Assembly: GCF_014779595.1 (NCBI RefSeq)
Contig: NZ_JACXZT010000019.1
Span: 742,945-806,944, forward strand
Direction of reading: 5' to 3'
Length of the DNA: 64,000 nt
Source of the DNA: Halomonas sp. ML-15
GTDB taxonomy: Bacteria > Pseudomonadota > Gammaproteobacteria > Pseudomonadales > Halomonadaceae
The notes beneath the pieces are model-generated. The model made no database searches. It saw only the letters and a list, made by a program, of their open reading frames with translations, and was not told the DNA's origin. How positions within the stretch are numbered: the first letter of the stretch is position 1; each line of letters opens with the position of its first letter. A program made the position numbers and the translations under genes. Positions 23,652-36,141 of this stretch are shown here, in pieces.

Positions 23652-26600
23652 TCAGTGCCGCTGGCGCAGCAGGCCGAGCAGCGCCTGCAGCGGATGTGGC
23701 AGGGCGCTATCCGAGAGTCGCTTGGCCTGGCTGCGGCACGAGTAGCCGGTGGCCAGCAGCTTGCCTGCGTTGGTCGGGTCTTCCACCAGCGGCTGCCAGG
23801 ACTGGGCGTAAATCGCCTTGGAGGTCTCGAGATTGCGCGCCTCGTGGCCGTAGGTGCCCGACATGCCGCAGCAGGCGGTGTTGACCAGTTCGAGCTCCAG
23901 GCCGAAGGCGGCGAACACCTGCTGCCACGCCTTGGGGCTGCCCGGGGCGTTGGTGGCCTCGGTGCAGTGGCTGAGCAGCCGGTAGCCGGGGTCGTCCAGC
24001 GTCAGGCCGTTGGGCGCCAGGCGGCGGGCGCTCGTCACCAGCCACTCCTGCAGCATCAGCACCTCGGGCACGGCGTCCGCCCCCAGCGCCTTGACGTACT
24101 CCTGGCGGTAGGTGAGCGTCATCGCCGGGTCGATGCCGACCATGGGCACGCCATGCTCGGCGAGGCTGCGCAGGCGCTTGGCCTGCTTGGCGGCGGTGCG
24201 CTCGAAGGCGCCGAGGAAGCCCTGCACGTTGAGCGGCTTGCCGTTGGGTGAGAAGGGCGCCACGAACACCTTGACGTCCAGCCGGCTGAGCAGCTCGACG
24301 ATATCCATCACCAGTTTGGCCTCGAAGTAGCTGGTGAAGGCGTCCTGCACGATCACCACGCTGCGCGCCTTCTGCGCCTCGGTGAGCAGGCCCAGCGAGG
24401 TGGGCGTGGCTTCTGCCACGCCCCAGGCGGCCAGCTGCTTCTTGAGGCTGGCGCGGGAGAGGCGCGGGCTGTCCACCATGCCGATGGGGCCGGCCAGCAG
24501 CCGGTCGACCAGGCGGGTATCCAGCAGGCCGTTGTAGAGCGGTGCTATGCGAGCCAGGGTTGGCACCATGAACTCCAGCCCGCCGATCAGATAGTCGCGC
24601 AGCGGGCGCAGGTAGCGGCCGTGGTAGACCTCGAGGAACTGCGAGCGCACCTGGGGGATATTGACCTTGACCGGGCACTGGCCGGCGCAGGACTTGCACG
24701 CCAGGCAGCCGGCCATGGCGTCGTAGACCTCGTGGGAGACGTCCGCCTCGCGCTTGCGGCGCAGGCTGTTGAGGCTGCGCTTGGGCAGGTCCTTGATAAA
24801 GCCCCAGGCGCCTTCGGCCTTCTTCTTGCGAGCCTCCTCGACCAGGTCGATGCCGGCGGCGTCCTGCTGGCGCAGCCACTCGCGGATCAGGCTGGCGCGG
24901 CCCTTGGGCGAATGGACCCGCTCGCGGGTGGCCTTCCACGATGGGCACATGGCGTCATCGGGGTCGTAGTTGTAGCAGGCGCCGTTGCCGTTGCAGTAGA
25001 CCGCGGCGTCGTAGGCCTGCCAGACCCGCTCGTCGATGGTGCGGTCGAGCTCGCCGCGGGTGGTAACGCCGTCGACGGTCAGCAGGCCGGGGTCGAGCAG
25101 GCGCACCGGCTGTTCCTCAACCGCTTCGGAAGGCGTCGCGATCTTGCCCGGGTTCAACTGGTTGTGCGGATCGAAGGCCGCCTTGACCCGCTGCAGGCTG
25201 GGGTAGAGCTCGCCGAAGAACTTGGGCGAATACTCCGAGCGCACGCCCTTGCCGTGCTCGCCCCACAGCAGGCCATGGTACTTGTGGGTCAGCTCGGCGA
25301 CCTCGTCGGAGAGCTCGCGAATCAGCGTCGCCTGCTCGGGGTCCTTCATGTCGATGGCCGGGCGCACGTGCAGCACCCCGGCGTCGACATGGCCGAACAT
25401 GCCGTAGTCGAGGCCGCGGGCGCTGAGCGCGTCGCGGAATTCGCCGATAAAGTCGGCGAGGTGCTCCGGCGGCACCGCGGTGTCTTCGATAAAGGGGATC
25501 GGGCGCTTCTCGCCCTGGGCGTTGCCGAGCAGGCCCACCGCGCGCTTGCGCATGGCGTAGACGCGCTTGATCGCCTCGCGGCCGAGGGCCTGGGTGTAGC
25601 CGATCCGCTCGACGCTGGTGTCCTCCTGGAGGTGCTGGCAGAACGCCTCGACCCGCGCCGCCAGGCGCTCGGGGTCGTCGTCGTTGAACTCCACCAGGTT
25701 GATGCCGCGCACCGGCGTCTCGCCGGCGGGGAAGAACTCCGCCACGCTGTCCCACACGAAGTCGTCCATGGCCAGCAGCAGCACGGTGTCGTCCACCGTC
25801 TCGATGGAGGTGGGGCGATCCTGGGTGTCCTCTCCATTACCCATCAGCGCCTTGGCGTCGCGCAGCGCGTGCATGTAGTCGGCGTAGCGCACGTTGACCA
25901 GGGTGGCGTGCTTGGGGATCGGCAGCACATTGAGCACCGCCTCGTTGAGGAAGCCCAGCGAGCCCTCGGAGCCGCACAGCAGGCTGTTGATATCGAGCCG
26001 GCCGTCGGCGTCTCTCAAGTGCGCCAGATCGTAGCCGGTCAGGCAGCGATTGAGCGGCGGGAACTTGGCCGCAATCAGCTCGCCCTGGGTGTCGATGATC
26101 TCGCGGGCGGTGCGGTAGGCGTGGCCGGTCACATCGTCGCGGGCGCACAGCGCCTCCAGCTCGGCATCGTCCACCGGGCGGCTGGTCAGGCGCTCGCCGC
26201 CGAGCAGCAGGGTGTCGAGTTCGAGCACGTGGTCGCGGGTCTTGCCGTAGGTGCAGCTGCCCTGGCCGCTGGCATCGGTGGAGATCATGCCGCCGATGGT
26301 GGCGCGGTTGGAGGTGGAGAGCTCCGGCGCAAAGAACAGCCCGTGGGGCTTGAGGGCGGCGTTGAGCTGGTCCTTGACCACCCCGGCCTGAACCCGCACC
26401 CGGCGGTTCTCGACGTCGATCTCGAGAATCCGATTCATATGCTTGGAGACGTCCACCACCAGGCCGTCGGTGAGCGACTGGCCGTTGGTGCCGGTGCCGC
26501 CGCCGCGCGGGGTGAGCACCACCCGGCGATGCTCGACCTGGCCGGCGAGGTGGGCGATACGCTGCAGGTCCTCCGCCCCCTTGGGGCTGAGCACCGCCTG

Positions 26601-26771
26601 GGGCAGGCGCTGGTAGATGGAGTTGTCGGTGGCGAGCACCGTGCGGTTGGCGAAGTCCGGGGCGATCTCGCCCTCGAAACCGGCCGCCTTGAGCGCCTCG
26701 ATAAAACGCAGGTAGTGATGGTCGAGGGCGGGCAGGGCAGCGGGGGAGTCAGTATCCAGTCGTGCGATCAT
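23652..26771 (-). CDS. ydiJ: D-2-hydroxyacid (2-hydroxyglutarate) dehydrogenase, FAD/Fe-S, YdiJ family
   Basis: 1039 residues, the usual length for YdiJ (about 1,020). N-terminal PCMH FAD-binding domain (VVLTPRGGGTGTNGQSL, NRATIGGMISTDASGQGSCTYGKT), FAD-oxidase C domain, then Fe-S segments: NGNGACYNYDPDDAMCPSW and CLACKSCAGQCPVKVNIP (C-x2-C-x2-C-x3-CP), and a C-terminal CCG domain (TACCGMSGTYGHE). Oxidises D-2-hydroxyglutarate or D-lactate to the keto acid. Divergent from serS. Confidence 0.9.
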   Translation of the reverse strand: MIARLDTDSPAALPALDHHYLRFIEALKAAGFEGEIAPDFANRTVLATDNSIYQRLPQAVLSPKGAEDLQRIAHLAGQVEHRRVVLTPRGGGTGTNGQSLTDGLVVDVSKHMNRILEIDVENRRVRVQAGVVKDQLNAALKPHGLFFAPELSTSNRATIGGMISTDASGQGSCTYGKTRDHVLELDTLLLGGERLTSRPVDDAELEALCARDDVTGHAYRTAREIIDTQGELIAAKFPPLNRCLTGYDLAHLRDADGRLDINSLLCGSEGSLGFLNEAVLNVLPIPKHATLVNVRYADYMHALRDAKALMGNGEDTQDRPTSIETVDDTVLLLAMDDFVWDSVAEFFPAGETPVRGINLVEFNDDDPERLAARVEAFCQHLQEDTSVERIGYTQALGREAIKRVYAMRKRAVGLLGNAQGEKRPIPFIEDTAVPPEHLADFIGEFRDALSARGLDYGMFGHVDAGVLHVRPAIDMKDPEQATLIRELSDEVAELTHKYHGLLWGEHGKGVRSEYSPKFFGELYPSLQRVKAAFDPHNQLNPGKIATPSEAVEEQPVRLLDPGLLTVDGVTTRGELDRTIDERVWQAYDAAVYCNGNGACYNYDPDDAMCPSWKATRERVHSPKGRASLIREWLRQQDAAGIDLVEEARKKKAEGAWGFIKDLPKRSLNSLRRKREADVSHEVYDAMAGCLACKSCAGQCPVKVNIPQVRSQFLEVYHGRYLRPLRDYLIGGLEFMVPTLARIAPLYNGLLDTRLVDRLLAGPIGMVDSPRLSRASLKKQLAAWGVAEATPTSLGLLTEAQKARSVVIVQDAFTSYFEAKLVMDIVELLSRLDVKVFVAPFSPNGKPLNVQGFLGAFERTAAKQAKRLRSLAEHGVPMVGIDPAMTLTYRQEYVKALGADAVPEVLMLQEWLVTSARRLAPNGLTLDDPGYRLLSHCTEATNAPGSPKAWQQVFAAFGLELELVNTACCGMSGTYGHEARNLETSKAIYAQSWQPLVEDPTNAGKLLATGYSCRSQAKRLSDSALPHPLQALLGLLRQRH

Positions 26772-26931
26772 CGGTCGTTTCTAGCCATCGGTCGCGGGCG
26801 TCGGCTTTAACAAGCCGCGCGTGCTGTTGGAGTCGTGCCACTACTCTACCCGAGGCGGATGCACCGCGCATCTCGGTGCAGGTTGGGTGGCGTGGTGAAA
26901 GGGCGGGCTTTTCCCTACAATAAGCGCCTGA

Positions 26932-29027
<2,096 letters not shown>

Positions 29028-29204
29028 TGAATGGCCTCCTTGCAGGCAGTAGACGACGTTTCGAGCCTACTCTATGCCCACGGTTCCCAGGCGGCGAGCG
29101 AGTGCACTAAGTTTCCCTAATTATGCTGGAGCGCCGAGCGGCGGATTTGTCTCGGCGGTCAACTCCAGCCATCATGAAAGGCAATCATCTCGCCAGGAAG
29201 GTCC

Positions 29205-30335
29205 ATGGATCCCGATTCTCATCAGCCTACTCGCACCATCCCCCTTAATCTGACGCTGGCGCTTGCCGCGCTGGTGGTGATCATCGGCGGGATGAAGGCG
29301 GGGGCCGACCTGCTGGTGCCGCTGCTGCTGTCGCTGTTTATCGCCGTGGTGTGCACTGCGCCGGTACAGTGGCTCAATCGCCACGGCCTGAGCCTGCGCC
29401 AGGCGGTGTGCGCGACCCTGCTGGTGATAGGCACTCTGTTGATCCTGTTGATGCTGTTCCTGGCCAATAGCTTCAGCACCTTTATCGCCGCGTTGCCGGA
29501 TATCGAGGAGCAGGCTTACGCCTACTACTATGAGCTGCTCAATTGGCTGGCAAGTCGCGGCATGTCGGTTCAGCCCGAGCAGTTCGCTCACTGGCTCGAC
29601 GATGTCAACGTCACCCAGATGATACCGACCTTGCTTGGCCAGCTGGGTAACCTCCTGTTCCAGAGCATAATCGTCGGGCTGCTGGTGGTGTTCATGCTGT
29701 TCGAGACGCTCAACTTTCGCGACAAGATCAGCCAGGCGCTGCTCGACCCGGCACCCAGCCTGCGTCGGATCAGCGAGTTCAGCCTGACCCTCAAGCGCTA
29801 CCTGGCGGTGAAGACCGTGATCAGCCTGATTACCGGGGTGCTGGTGTGGATCGCCTGCATCGTGGTGGGGGTGGGTTTCCCGCTGCTGTGGGCGACCCTG
29901 GCCTTCGGGCTCAACTTCATTCCCAATATCGGCTCGGCGCTGGCGGCGATTCCCCCGGTGCTGCTGCTGCTGGTGTCGCCCGATGCCGGCTGGGGCTCGG
30001 CGCTGGTGCTGGCGATGGCCTACCTGGCAATCAATTTCGTGATGGGCAACCTGGTCGAACCGCGGGTGATGGGGCGCGCCCTGGGACTGTCGACCTTCGT
30101 GGCCTTTCTGTCTCTGGTGGTGTGGGGGTGGATCCTTGGCACGGTGGGCATGCTGCTCTCGGTGCTGCTGACCATGACTCTCAAGATCGCCCTCGACAGC
30201 CACCCGGATACGCGCTGGATCGCGCGGCTGCTGGGGCCGGGGGCGGAGAAGAATGCCACAGAGGATGAGATCATGGCGGGGCGGGTGCGCCTCAAACGGC
30301 AGCGCCCCGATGATGAACACCGGGGCGCTGAATAG
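29205..30335 (+). CDS. AI-2E family transporter (PerM/TqsA type)
   Basis: 376 residues; AGGAAGG upstream of ATG 29205. Seven to eight hydrophobic segments with the family pattern: LLVPLLLSLFIAVVCTAPVQWL near the N-terminus, then a long amphipathic loop, LVWIACIVVGVGFPLLWATLAFGLNFIPNIGSALAAIPPVLLLL, NFVMGNLVEPRVMGRALGLS and the end. Exports small molecules or Na+; the AI-2 role holds for only some members. The last 30 bases of coding form a GC hairpin. Confidence 0.8.
   Translation: MDPDSHQPTRTIPLNLTLALAALVVIIGGMKAGADLLVPLLLSLFIAVVCTAPVQWLNRHGLSLRQAVCATLLVIGTLLILLMLFLANSFSTFIAALPDIEEQAYAYYYELLNWLASRGMSVQPEQFAHWLDDVNVTQMIPTLLGQLGNLLFQSIIVGLLVVFMLFETLNFRDKISQALLDPAPSLRRISEFSLTLKRYLAVKTVISLITGVLVWIACIVVGVGFPLLWATLAFGLNFIPNIGSALAAIPPVLLLLVSPDAGWGSALVLAMAYLAINFVMGNLVEPRVMGRALGLSTFVAFLSLVVWGWILGTVGMLLSVLLTMTLKIALDSHPDTRWIARLLGPGAEKNATEDEIMAGRVRLKRQRPDDEHRGAE
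30301..30329. terminator. Hairpin at the end of the AI-2E transporter gene
   Basis: AGCGCCCCG ... CGGGGCGCT, a perfect 9-bp stem with an 11-base loop, within the last codons of the transporter gene and 45 bases before the convergent trxA stop. It may terminate either transcript. Confidence 0.45.
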
Positions 30336-30374
30336 ACGCGAGTTGTCGGCCTGGCGAGCGAGGCGCCGCTGGGA

Positions 30375-30698
30375 TCAGGCGTTCTGCTCGATAAATTGCG
30401 CGAGCTGGGTCTTGGACTGGGCGCCGACCAGTGAGGCGACCTTGGCGCCGGACTTGAACAGCATCACGGTGGGTACGCCACGTACGCCGTGTTCGGCGGC
30501 GATTTCCGGGGCGTCGTCGACATTGACGCTGACGACCTTGATGTTATCCGCGCGCTCATCGGCGACTTCATCGACCACGGGCGCCATCATCTTGCAGGGG
30601 CCGCACCAGGGTGCCCAGAACTTCAGCAGGACCGGCTTGTCGGCCTTGAGCACTTCCTGCTCGAAGTTGGCAGTGGTGACATCGACGTTATTAGCCAT
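30375..30698 (-). CDS. trxA: Thioredoxin 1
   Basis: 107 residues from ATG 30698 (MANNVDVTTANFEQEV), GGAG upstream. Active site KFWAPWCGPCKMMAP with Cys-Gly-Pro-Cys, the cis-Pro in RGVPTVMLF, and the usual ending SKTQLAQFIEQNA. General cytosolic disulfide reductase and electron donor to PAPS reductase, whose gene is nearby. Confidence 0.97.
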   Translation of the reverse strand: MANNVDVTTANFEQEVLKADKPVLLKFWAPWCGPCKMMAPVVDEVADERADNIKVVSVNVDDAPEIAAEHGVRGVPTVMLFKSGAKVASLVGAQSKTQLAQFIEQNA

Positions 30699-30900
30699 GT
30701 AAATCTCCAGTTGCTTTGCGCTGTATCGAGCGTGCTTTCGCAAGGTTTAGCTGACCGATGTTAGCGGCAGCCTGCGTTGCTGGCAAATATCACCTAGCCA
30801 ATACTCATAATAGCGAGGTGCTATCGGTATCCGCCAGGGTGGCCTCGGCCCAGGCCAGGTGTGGCCGTTTCGGAGGGCTTTCTTATATGCTATAAAGTAA

Positions 30901-31950
<1,050 letters not shown>

Positions 31951-31968
31951 GCGCATCGAGCAACATGC

Positions 31969-32006
31969 ATAAGGGCCCGCCGGTAGCTATACCGGCGGGC
32001 CCTTAT
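31969..32006. terminator. Bidirectional terminator between cysB and cysH
   Basis: A perfect 17-bp stem (ATAAGGGCCCGCCGGTA) closed by a GCTA loop, between two convergent genes. AT pairs at the base of the stem give T-rich tails on both strands. Confidence 0.85.
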
Positions 32007-32036
32007 GGTTGTGAGGCGATGTGATCAGGCAAGTGC

Positions 32037-32651
32037 CTAGTGCTGCAGATGCAACCCGCACTCCCGCTTCTCCTCCACCTTGGTGGGGTCGAAGTAGTCG
32101 AAGTTGTTGGGCAGGTCGTGCTGCTGCAGGTACTGGTACATCTCCTTGGCGGTCCAGTGCAGCACCGGGGCGACCTTGATCAGCCCGTCGGCGTTGCGCG
32201 AGACCGGCTGCATGCGGGCACGCTCGGCGGTGTCTTCGGCACGCAGCGCGGTGAACCACACCTCGGGGGCCATTTCGCGCAGCGCGCGCTGGAAGGGCTC
32301 GAGCTTGACCTCCTCGGTAAAGGCGGCGTGGCGCGGGTCGTCGATGCCGGGAAAGTCGCCTTCCAGGGCTTCGCGATGGGCGCGGGAGCGCTGCGGGTGG
32401 TAGGTGATCAGGTTGAGGTCGAGGCGCTTGACGACCTCGTCGACGAAGCGATAGGTGGCCTCGGTGTTGTAGCCGCTATCCATCCATACCACCGGGATAT
32501 CGGGTTGCACCTGGGTCACCATATGCAGGATGACCGCTTCGAAGGGGCGGAAGTTGGTGGTGCAGATAGCGCGCTTGCCAAGGCTCAGTGCCCAGCGCGT
32601 GAGGGCTTCGGGGTCGTTGCCATGCTGCTGGTTGATGCTGTCGATATCCAT
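32037..32651 (-). CDS. cysH: Phosphoadenylyl-sulfate (PAPS) reductase
   Basis: 204 residues from ATG 32651 (MDIDSINQQHGNDPEAL); a longer frame exists but the start matches the family and the gene's position. PP-loop-type fold with TTNFRPFEAVILH, VVWMDSGYNTEATYRF, TALRAEDTAERA and the C-terminal KRECGLH with catalytic Cys. There are no paired CC motifs for an Fe-S cluster, so it is the PAPS rather than the APS type. It is short compared with E. coli CysH (244). Uses thioredoxin. Confidence 0.9.
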   Translation of the reverse strand: MDIDSINQQHGNDPEALTRWALSLGKRAICTTNFRPFEAVILHMVTQVQPDIPVVWMDSGYNTEATYRFVDEVVKRLDLNLITYHPQRSRAHREALEGDFPGIDDPRHAAFTEEVKLEPFQRALREMAPEVWFTALRAEDTAERARMQPVSRNADGLIKVAPVLHWTAKEMYQYLQQHDLPNNFDYFDPTKVEEKRECGLHLQH

Positions 32652-32796
32652 TATCTGGCTCCTGAAGGCGAAAGACCGCCGCTCTGGTGAATGGCGCCAG
32701 ATTACCAAAGCCGCACAGCCCCGCCCCAATATCGTTTGGTTAGATCGTTATATATCGAAAAATAAGCTTGAGGCGGCTGCGTTAGAGCCATTGGTG

Positions 32797-34158
32797 CTAA
32801 GTGATAACACTGTCTTGATCCAGGGCGTGCAGCAGGTGGCGGATCTTGTCGAGGGTCTCGTGGTACTCGGCCTCTTCATCGGAGTCGGCCACCAGGCCGC
32901 CGCCGCCCCACAGGTGCAGCTGGCCAGCGTCGGCCACCGCGGTGCGGATGGCGATGGAGGTATCCATATGGCCGCGCAGGTCGACATAGCCGAGGCTGCC
33001 GCAGTAGACGCTGCGCCGGCTGGGTTCCAGCTCGTCGATGATCTGCATGGCGCGCACCTTGGGCGCGCCGGTGATCGAGCCGCCGGGGAAGGAGGCCGCC
33101 AGCAGGTCGAGCGTAGAGCGCCGGGTGGCCAGCTCGCCGCGCACGCTGCTGACCAGGTGATGGACATTGGCGTAGCTCTCCAGGGCGCACAGCTGCGGGA
33201 CCCGCACGCTGCCGGGGCGGCATACCCGGCCCAGGTCGTTGCGCAGCAGGTCGACGATCATCACGTTCTCGGCGCGGTCCTTGTCGCTGGCCAGCAGCGC
33301 CTCGGCCAGGCGGCGATCCTCCTCGGGGGTGGCGCCGCGCGGGCGGGTGCCCTTGATCGGTCGCGCCTCGACCTGGCCGTAGTGGGCCTGCAGAAAGCGT
33401 TCCGGTGACAGCGACAGCACCGCCTTGTCATCCCAGGCCAGGTAGCCGGCGAAGGGCGTGGGGGTGGCCCGGCGCAGCCGCAGGTAGGCCTGCCACAGGT
33501 CGCCGCGGTAGGGCGCGCTGAAGCGCTGGGCGAGGTTGATCTGGTAGCAGTCACCGGACTGGATATAGCCCTGCACGCGGCGAAAGCGCTCGCCGTAGCC
33601 GTCACGGTCGAGCTCGGCGGCGAACGGCGCGGTGATCTTGAACGGTTCGCTTGCCGGCGCCGGTATGGCCAGCCACTGCTCGACCTCGGCGCGGCGCGGC
33701 GCGCTGGCCACCAGCCAGCTCTGCTGGCGCTGGTGGTCCTGAATCAGCGCCCAGTCGTAGAGGCCGACGCGACACCAGGGCAGATGGGTGGCGTCACGCG
33801 CATGGCCCTCCAGCGGCTCGAGGCTGCGACCCAGGTCGTAGCTCCAGTAGCCGATCAGCCCGCCGAGAAACGGCAGGTCGCTGTCCGGCAGGTCGAGCCG
33901 CAGCTTGGCCAGCAGCGCTTTTTGCGCCTCGATGGGCGTGCCCGGGAGCTTGCGACCGCGGCTGTCTTGCGCCTGGCCACCGGGGGCGATCTCGAGCATC
34001 TCGAGGGGCCGCGCGCTGAGAATATCGTAGCGCCCGCCAGGGCCGTGGGGGCGCCCGCTATCCAACAGCACGGCCCCCGGCTGCTGGCGCAGCACGGCAA
34101 AGTAGCCCAATGGATCGGGCTGATAGGGCAGAGCAGTGATCTCGAGTCGTGATGTCAT
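32797..34158 (-). CDS. pabB: Aminodeoxychorismate synthase component I
   Basis: 453 residues from ATG 34158. Chorismate-utilising family: LSPERFLQ, PIKGTRPRG (the PabB lysine motif), DLLRNDLGRVC and ASFPGGSITGAPKVRAMQIIDELEP near the C-terminus. Makes 4-amino-4-deoxychorismate from chorismate for folate. Divergent from the prp operon with a 257-base gap. Confidence 0.92.
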   Translation of the reverse strand: MTSRLEITALPYQPDPLGYFAVLRQQPGAVLLDSGRPHGPGGRYDILSARPLEMLEIAPGGQAQDSRGRKLPGTPIEAQKALLAKLRLDLPDSDLPFLGGLIGYWSYDLGRSLEPLEGHARDATHLPWCRVGLYDWALIQDHQRQQSWLVASAPRRAEVEQWLAIPAPASEPFKITAPFAAELDRDGYGERFRRVQGYIQSGDCYQINLAQRFSAPYRGDLWQAYLRLRRATPTPFAGYLAWDDKAVLSLSPERFLQAHYGQVEARPIKGTRPRGATPEEDRRLAEALLASDKDRAENVMIVDLLRNDLGRVCRPGSVRVPQLCALESYANVHHLVSSVRGELATRRSTLDLLAASFPGGSITGAPKVRAMQIIDELEPSRRSVYCGSLGYVDLRGHMDTSIAIRTAVADAGQLHLWGGGGLVADSDEEAEYHETLDKIRHLLHALDQDSVIT

Positions 34159-34271
34159 GCGCGGCACTTTCCTCAACGAGCGCATTATTCTAGGCGTCGT
34201 TCAGGCGTTTGTCTCATCCACGCCACGCTGGATGAAGACGGCCTATCAACGGCATATGCTAATTTGGCATT

Positions 34272-34283
34272 ATTGTTGACAAT
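34272..34283. promoter_or_regulatory. Distal GntR-family operator of the prp operon
   Basis: ATTGTTGACAAT, inverted repeat of the same design as the operator at the start codon of the gntR gene; it also contains TTGACA, a possible -35 element. Confidence 0.55.
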
Positions 34284-34318
34284 GTTTGGGTGGGTCGGCA
34301 CCGTGACCGACAGCCTCT

Positions 34319-34334
34319 ACGCCCAAAGGCGTAG
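34319..34334. other. Small hairpin in pabB-gntR intergenic region
   Basis: TACGCC-CAAA-GGCGTA, a perfect 6-bp stem. Between the two GntR operator copies, in the probable 5' leader of the prp operon. Confidence 0.4.
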
Positions 34335-34397
34335 GCGACGCAGCGCGGCCGACGCTTGATTCCTCAGCGGTGGCTGGGTAGAGTGCCATTAGATCCC

Positions 34398-34411
34398 AAT
34401 TGTCGACAATT
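34398..34411. promoter_or_regulatory. Proximal GntR-family operator of the prp operon
   Basis: AATTGTCGACAATT, a perfect 14-base palindrome four bases before the GntR start codon. Together with the copy at 34272 it points to autoregulation of the operon. Confidence 0.6.
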
Positions 34412-34415
34412 AATC

Positions 34416-35129
34416 ATGAATCAAGCCACATCAGAATTGAGTACGCCCGAAGTCAGAACCCTCGCCGAGCGGGTCTTCAACCAGCTACAGGAGGCCATCG
34501 TGCGTGGCGACCTGGCGCCGGGGGCCAAGATCACCGAGCCAGGGCTGTCGAAGACCTACGGTATCTCCCGTGGGCCGCTGCGCGAGGCGATGCGTCGCCT
34601 CGAGGTGCACCGCTTGATCGAGCGGGTGCCCCATGTCGGCGCACGGGTGGTCAAGCTGTCGATGAAGGAGCTGCTCGAGCTATTCGATGTGCGCGAGGCG
34701 CTGGAGAGCATGGCGGCTCGACTGGCCGCCGAACACATGACCGCCGAGGAGATCGCCGGACTGCGCGAGGTGCTGGCGCTGCATGAGCGCCAGGACGACC
34801 TCAAGCGCGGCGAGGCCTACTTCCAACGCGAGGGTGACCTGGACTTCCACTACCGCATCGTCCAGGGCAGCCACAATCGCATGCTGATGACGATCCTCTG
34901 CGATGACCTCTACTACCTGGTACGCCTCTATCGCACCCAGTTCAGCGCCAGCGGCGCCCGCCCGCAGCGGGCCTTCGTCGAGCACCACCGCATCGTCGAT
35001 GCCATCGAGAGCGGTGACCCCGAGCTTGCCGAGCTGCTGATGCGTCGCCACGTCAGTGCCTCGCGGGCCAATGTCGCGGAGCGCTACGCCGAGGTGCTCG
35101 AACAGGAAGCCGATCAGCCGGCGCCATAA
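34416..35129 (+). CDS. GntR/FCD-family regulator of the methylcitrate operon
   Basis: 237 residues from ATG 34416. N-terminal GntR wHTH (LAERVFNQLQEAIVRGDLAPG, ITEPGLSKTYGISRGPLREAMRRLE), then the FCD helical ligand domain (LLELFDVREALESMAARLA, EGDLDFHYRIVQGSHN, EHHRIVDAIESGDPELAELLMRRHV). It precedes prpB directly (39-base gap) and two ATTGTNGACAAT sites lie at its start, so it is the probable propionate/2-methylcitrate-sensing regulator. It replaces the sigma-54 PrpR used in enterics. Confidence 0.85.
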   Translation: MNQATSELSTPEVRTLAERVFNQLQEAIVRGDLAPGAKITEPGLSKTYGISRGPLREAMRRLEVHRLIERVPHVGARVVKLSMKELLELFDVREALESMAARLAAEHMTAEEIAGLREVLALHERQDDLKRGEAYFQREGDLDFHYRIVQGSHNRMLMTILCDDLYYLVRLYRTQFSASGARPQRAFVEHHRIVDAIESGDPELAELLMRRHVSASRANVAERYAEVLEQEADQPAP

Positions 35130-35168
35130 CCGACTGCTATTCCAACGCCACCGTTCAAGGAGAGTCTC

Positions 35169-36056
35169 ATGAGCCATGCCACTCCCGGCGCCCGCTTTCG
35201 CGCCGCGCTCAACGCCAACCAGCCGCTGCCCATCGTCGGTACCATCAATGCCTATACCGCGCTGATGGCCGAGAGAGTCGGGCACCAGGCGATCTATCTC
35301 TCCGGCGGCGGGGTGGCCAACGCCTCCTTCGGCCTGCCCGACCTCGGCATGACCACCATGAATGACGTGGTCGAGGACGCCCACCGCATCACCGGCGCCA
35401 CTGAGCTACCGCTGCTGGTGGATATCGACACCGGCTGGGGCGGGGCCTTCAATATCTCGCGCACGGTCAAGGAGATGCAGCGTGCCGGCGTGGCCGCCGT
35501 GCACCTCGAGGATCAGGTGGCCCAGAAGCGTTGCGGGCATCGCCCCAACAAGGCGATCGTCAGTCAGGCTGAGATGGTCGACCGCATCAAGGCTGCTGCC
35601 GATGCACGCATCGACCCAGAGTTCTTCCTGATTGCGCGTACCGACGCCTTCCAGATGGAGGGGCTGGACGCCGCTATTGCGCGCGCCAATGCCTGCATCG
35701 AGGCCGGCGCCGATGCGATCTTCGCCGAGGCGGTACACACCCTGGACGACTATCAGGCCTTCTGCGAGCAAGTCGATGCGCCAATCCTGGCCAATATCAC
35801 CGAGTTTGGCGCCACGCCACTGTTCACCCAGCAGGAGCTCTCCGAGGCCGGCTGCCAGATGGTGCTCTATCCGCTCTCGGCGTTCCGCGCCATGAACGCC
35901 GCGGCGCTCAAGGTCTATCAGAGCATCCACGCCAACGGCCATCAGCGCGATGTGGTCGAGCTGATGCAGACCCGCGATGAGCTTTACGACTTCCTCAACT
36001 ATCACGACTTCGAGCGCAAGCTGGATGCGCTGTTCGTGCAGGAAAACAACACCTAG
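35169..36056 (+). CDS. prpB: 2-methylisocitrate lyase
   Basis: 295 residues; AAGGAG upstream. Isocitrate-lyase-like TIM barrel: [12 protein letters not shown] (metal-binding Asp), and the lid motif [10 protein letters not shown], the KRCGH form found in PrpB. Cleaves 2-methylisocitrate to pyruvate and succinate. Second gene of the operon. Confidence 0.95.
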   Translation: MSHATPGARFRAALNANQPLPIVGTINAYTALMAERVGHQAIYLSGGGVANASFGLPDLGMTTMNDVVEDAHRITGATELPLLVDIDTGWGGAFNISRTVKEMQRAGVAAVHLEDQVAQKRCGHRPNKAIVSQAEMVDRIKAAADARIDPEFFLIARTDAFQMEGLDAAIARANACIEAGADAIFAEAVHTLDDYQAFCEQVDAPILANITEFGATPLFTQQELSEAGCQMVLYPLSAFRAMNAAALKVYQSIHANGHQRDVVELMQTRDELYDFLNYHDFERKLDALFVQENNT

Positions 36057-36141
36057 GCCACGCCTCGCGTGAGCGCAACGACTTCCCATAACAATACCTA
36101 GCATTCACCGGCCCATGGGGGCTTGGAGAAGGAGACACGTC

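Noticed and set aside
24621..26810. Long plus-strand open frame opposite the YdiJ gene
   Set aside because: It is an antisense shadow in GC-rich sequence; the minus-strand product has complete YdiJ motifs, while the plus-strand peptide is low-complexity Ala/Val/Gly-rich with no family motif.
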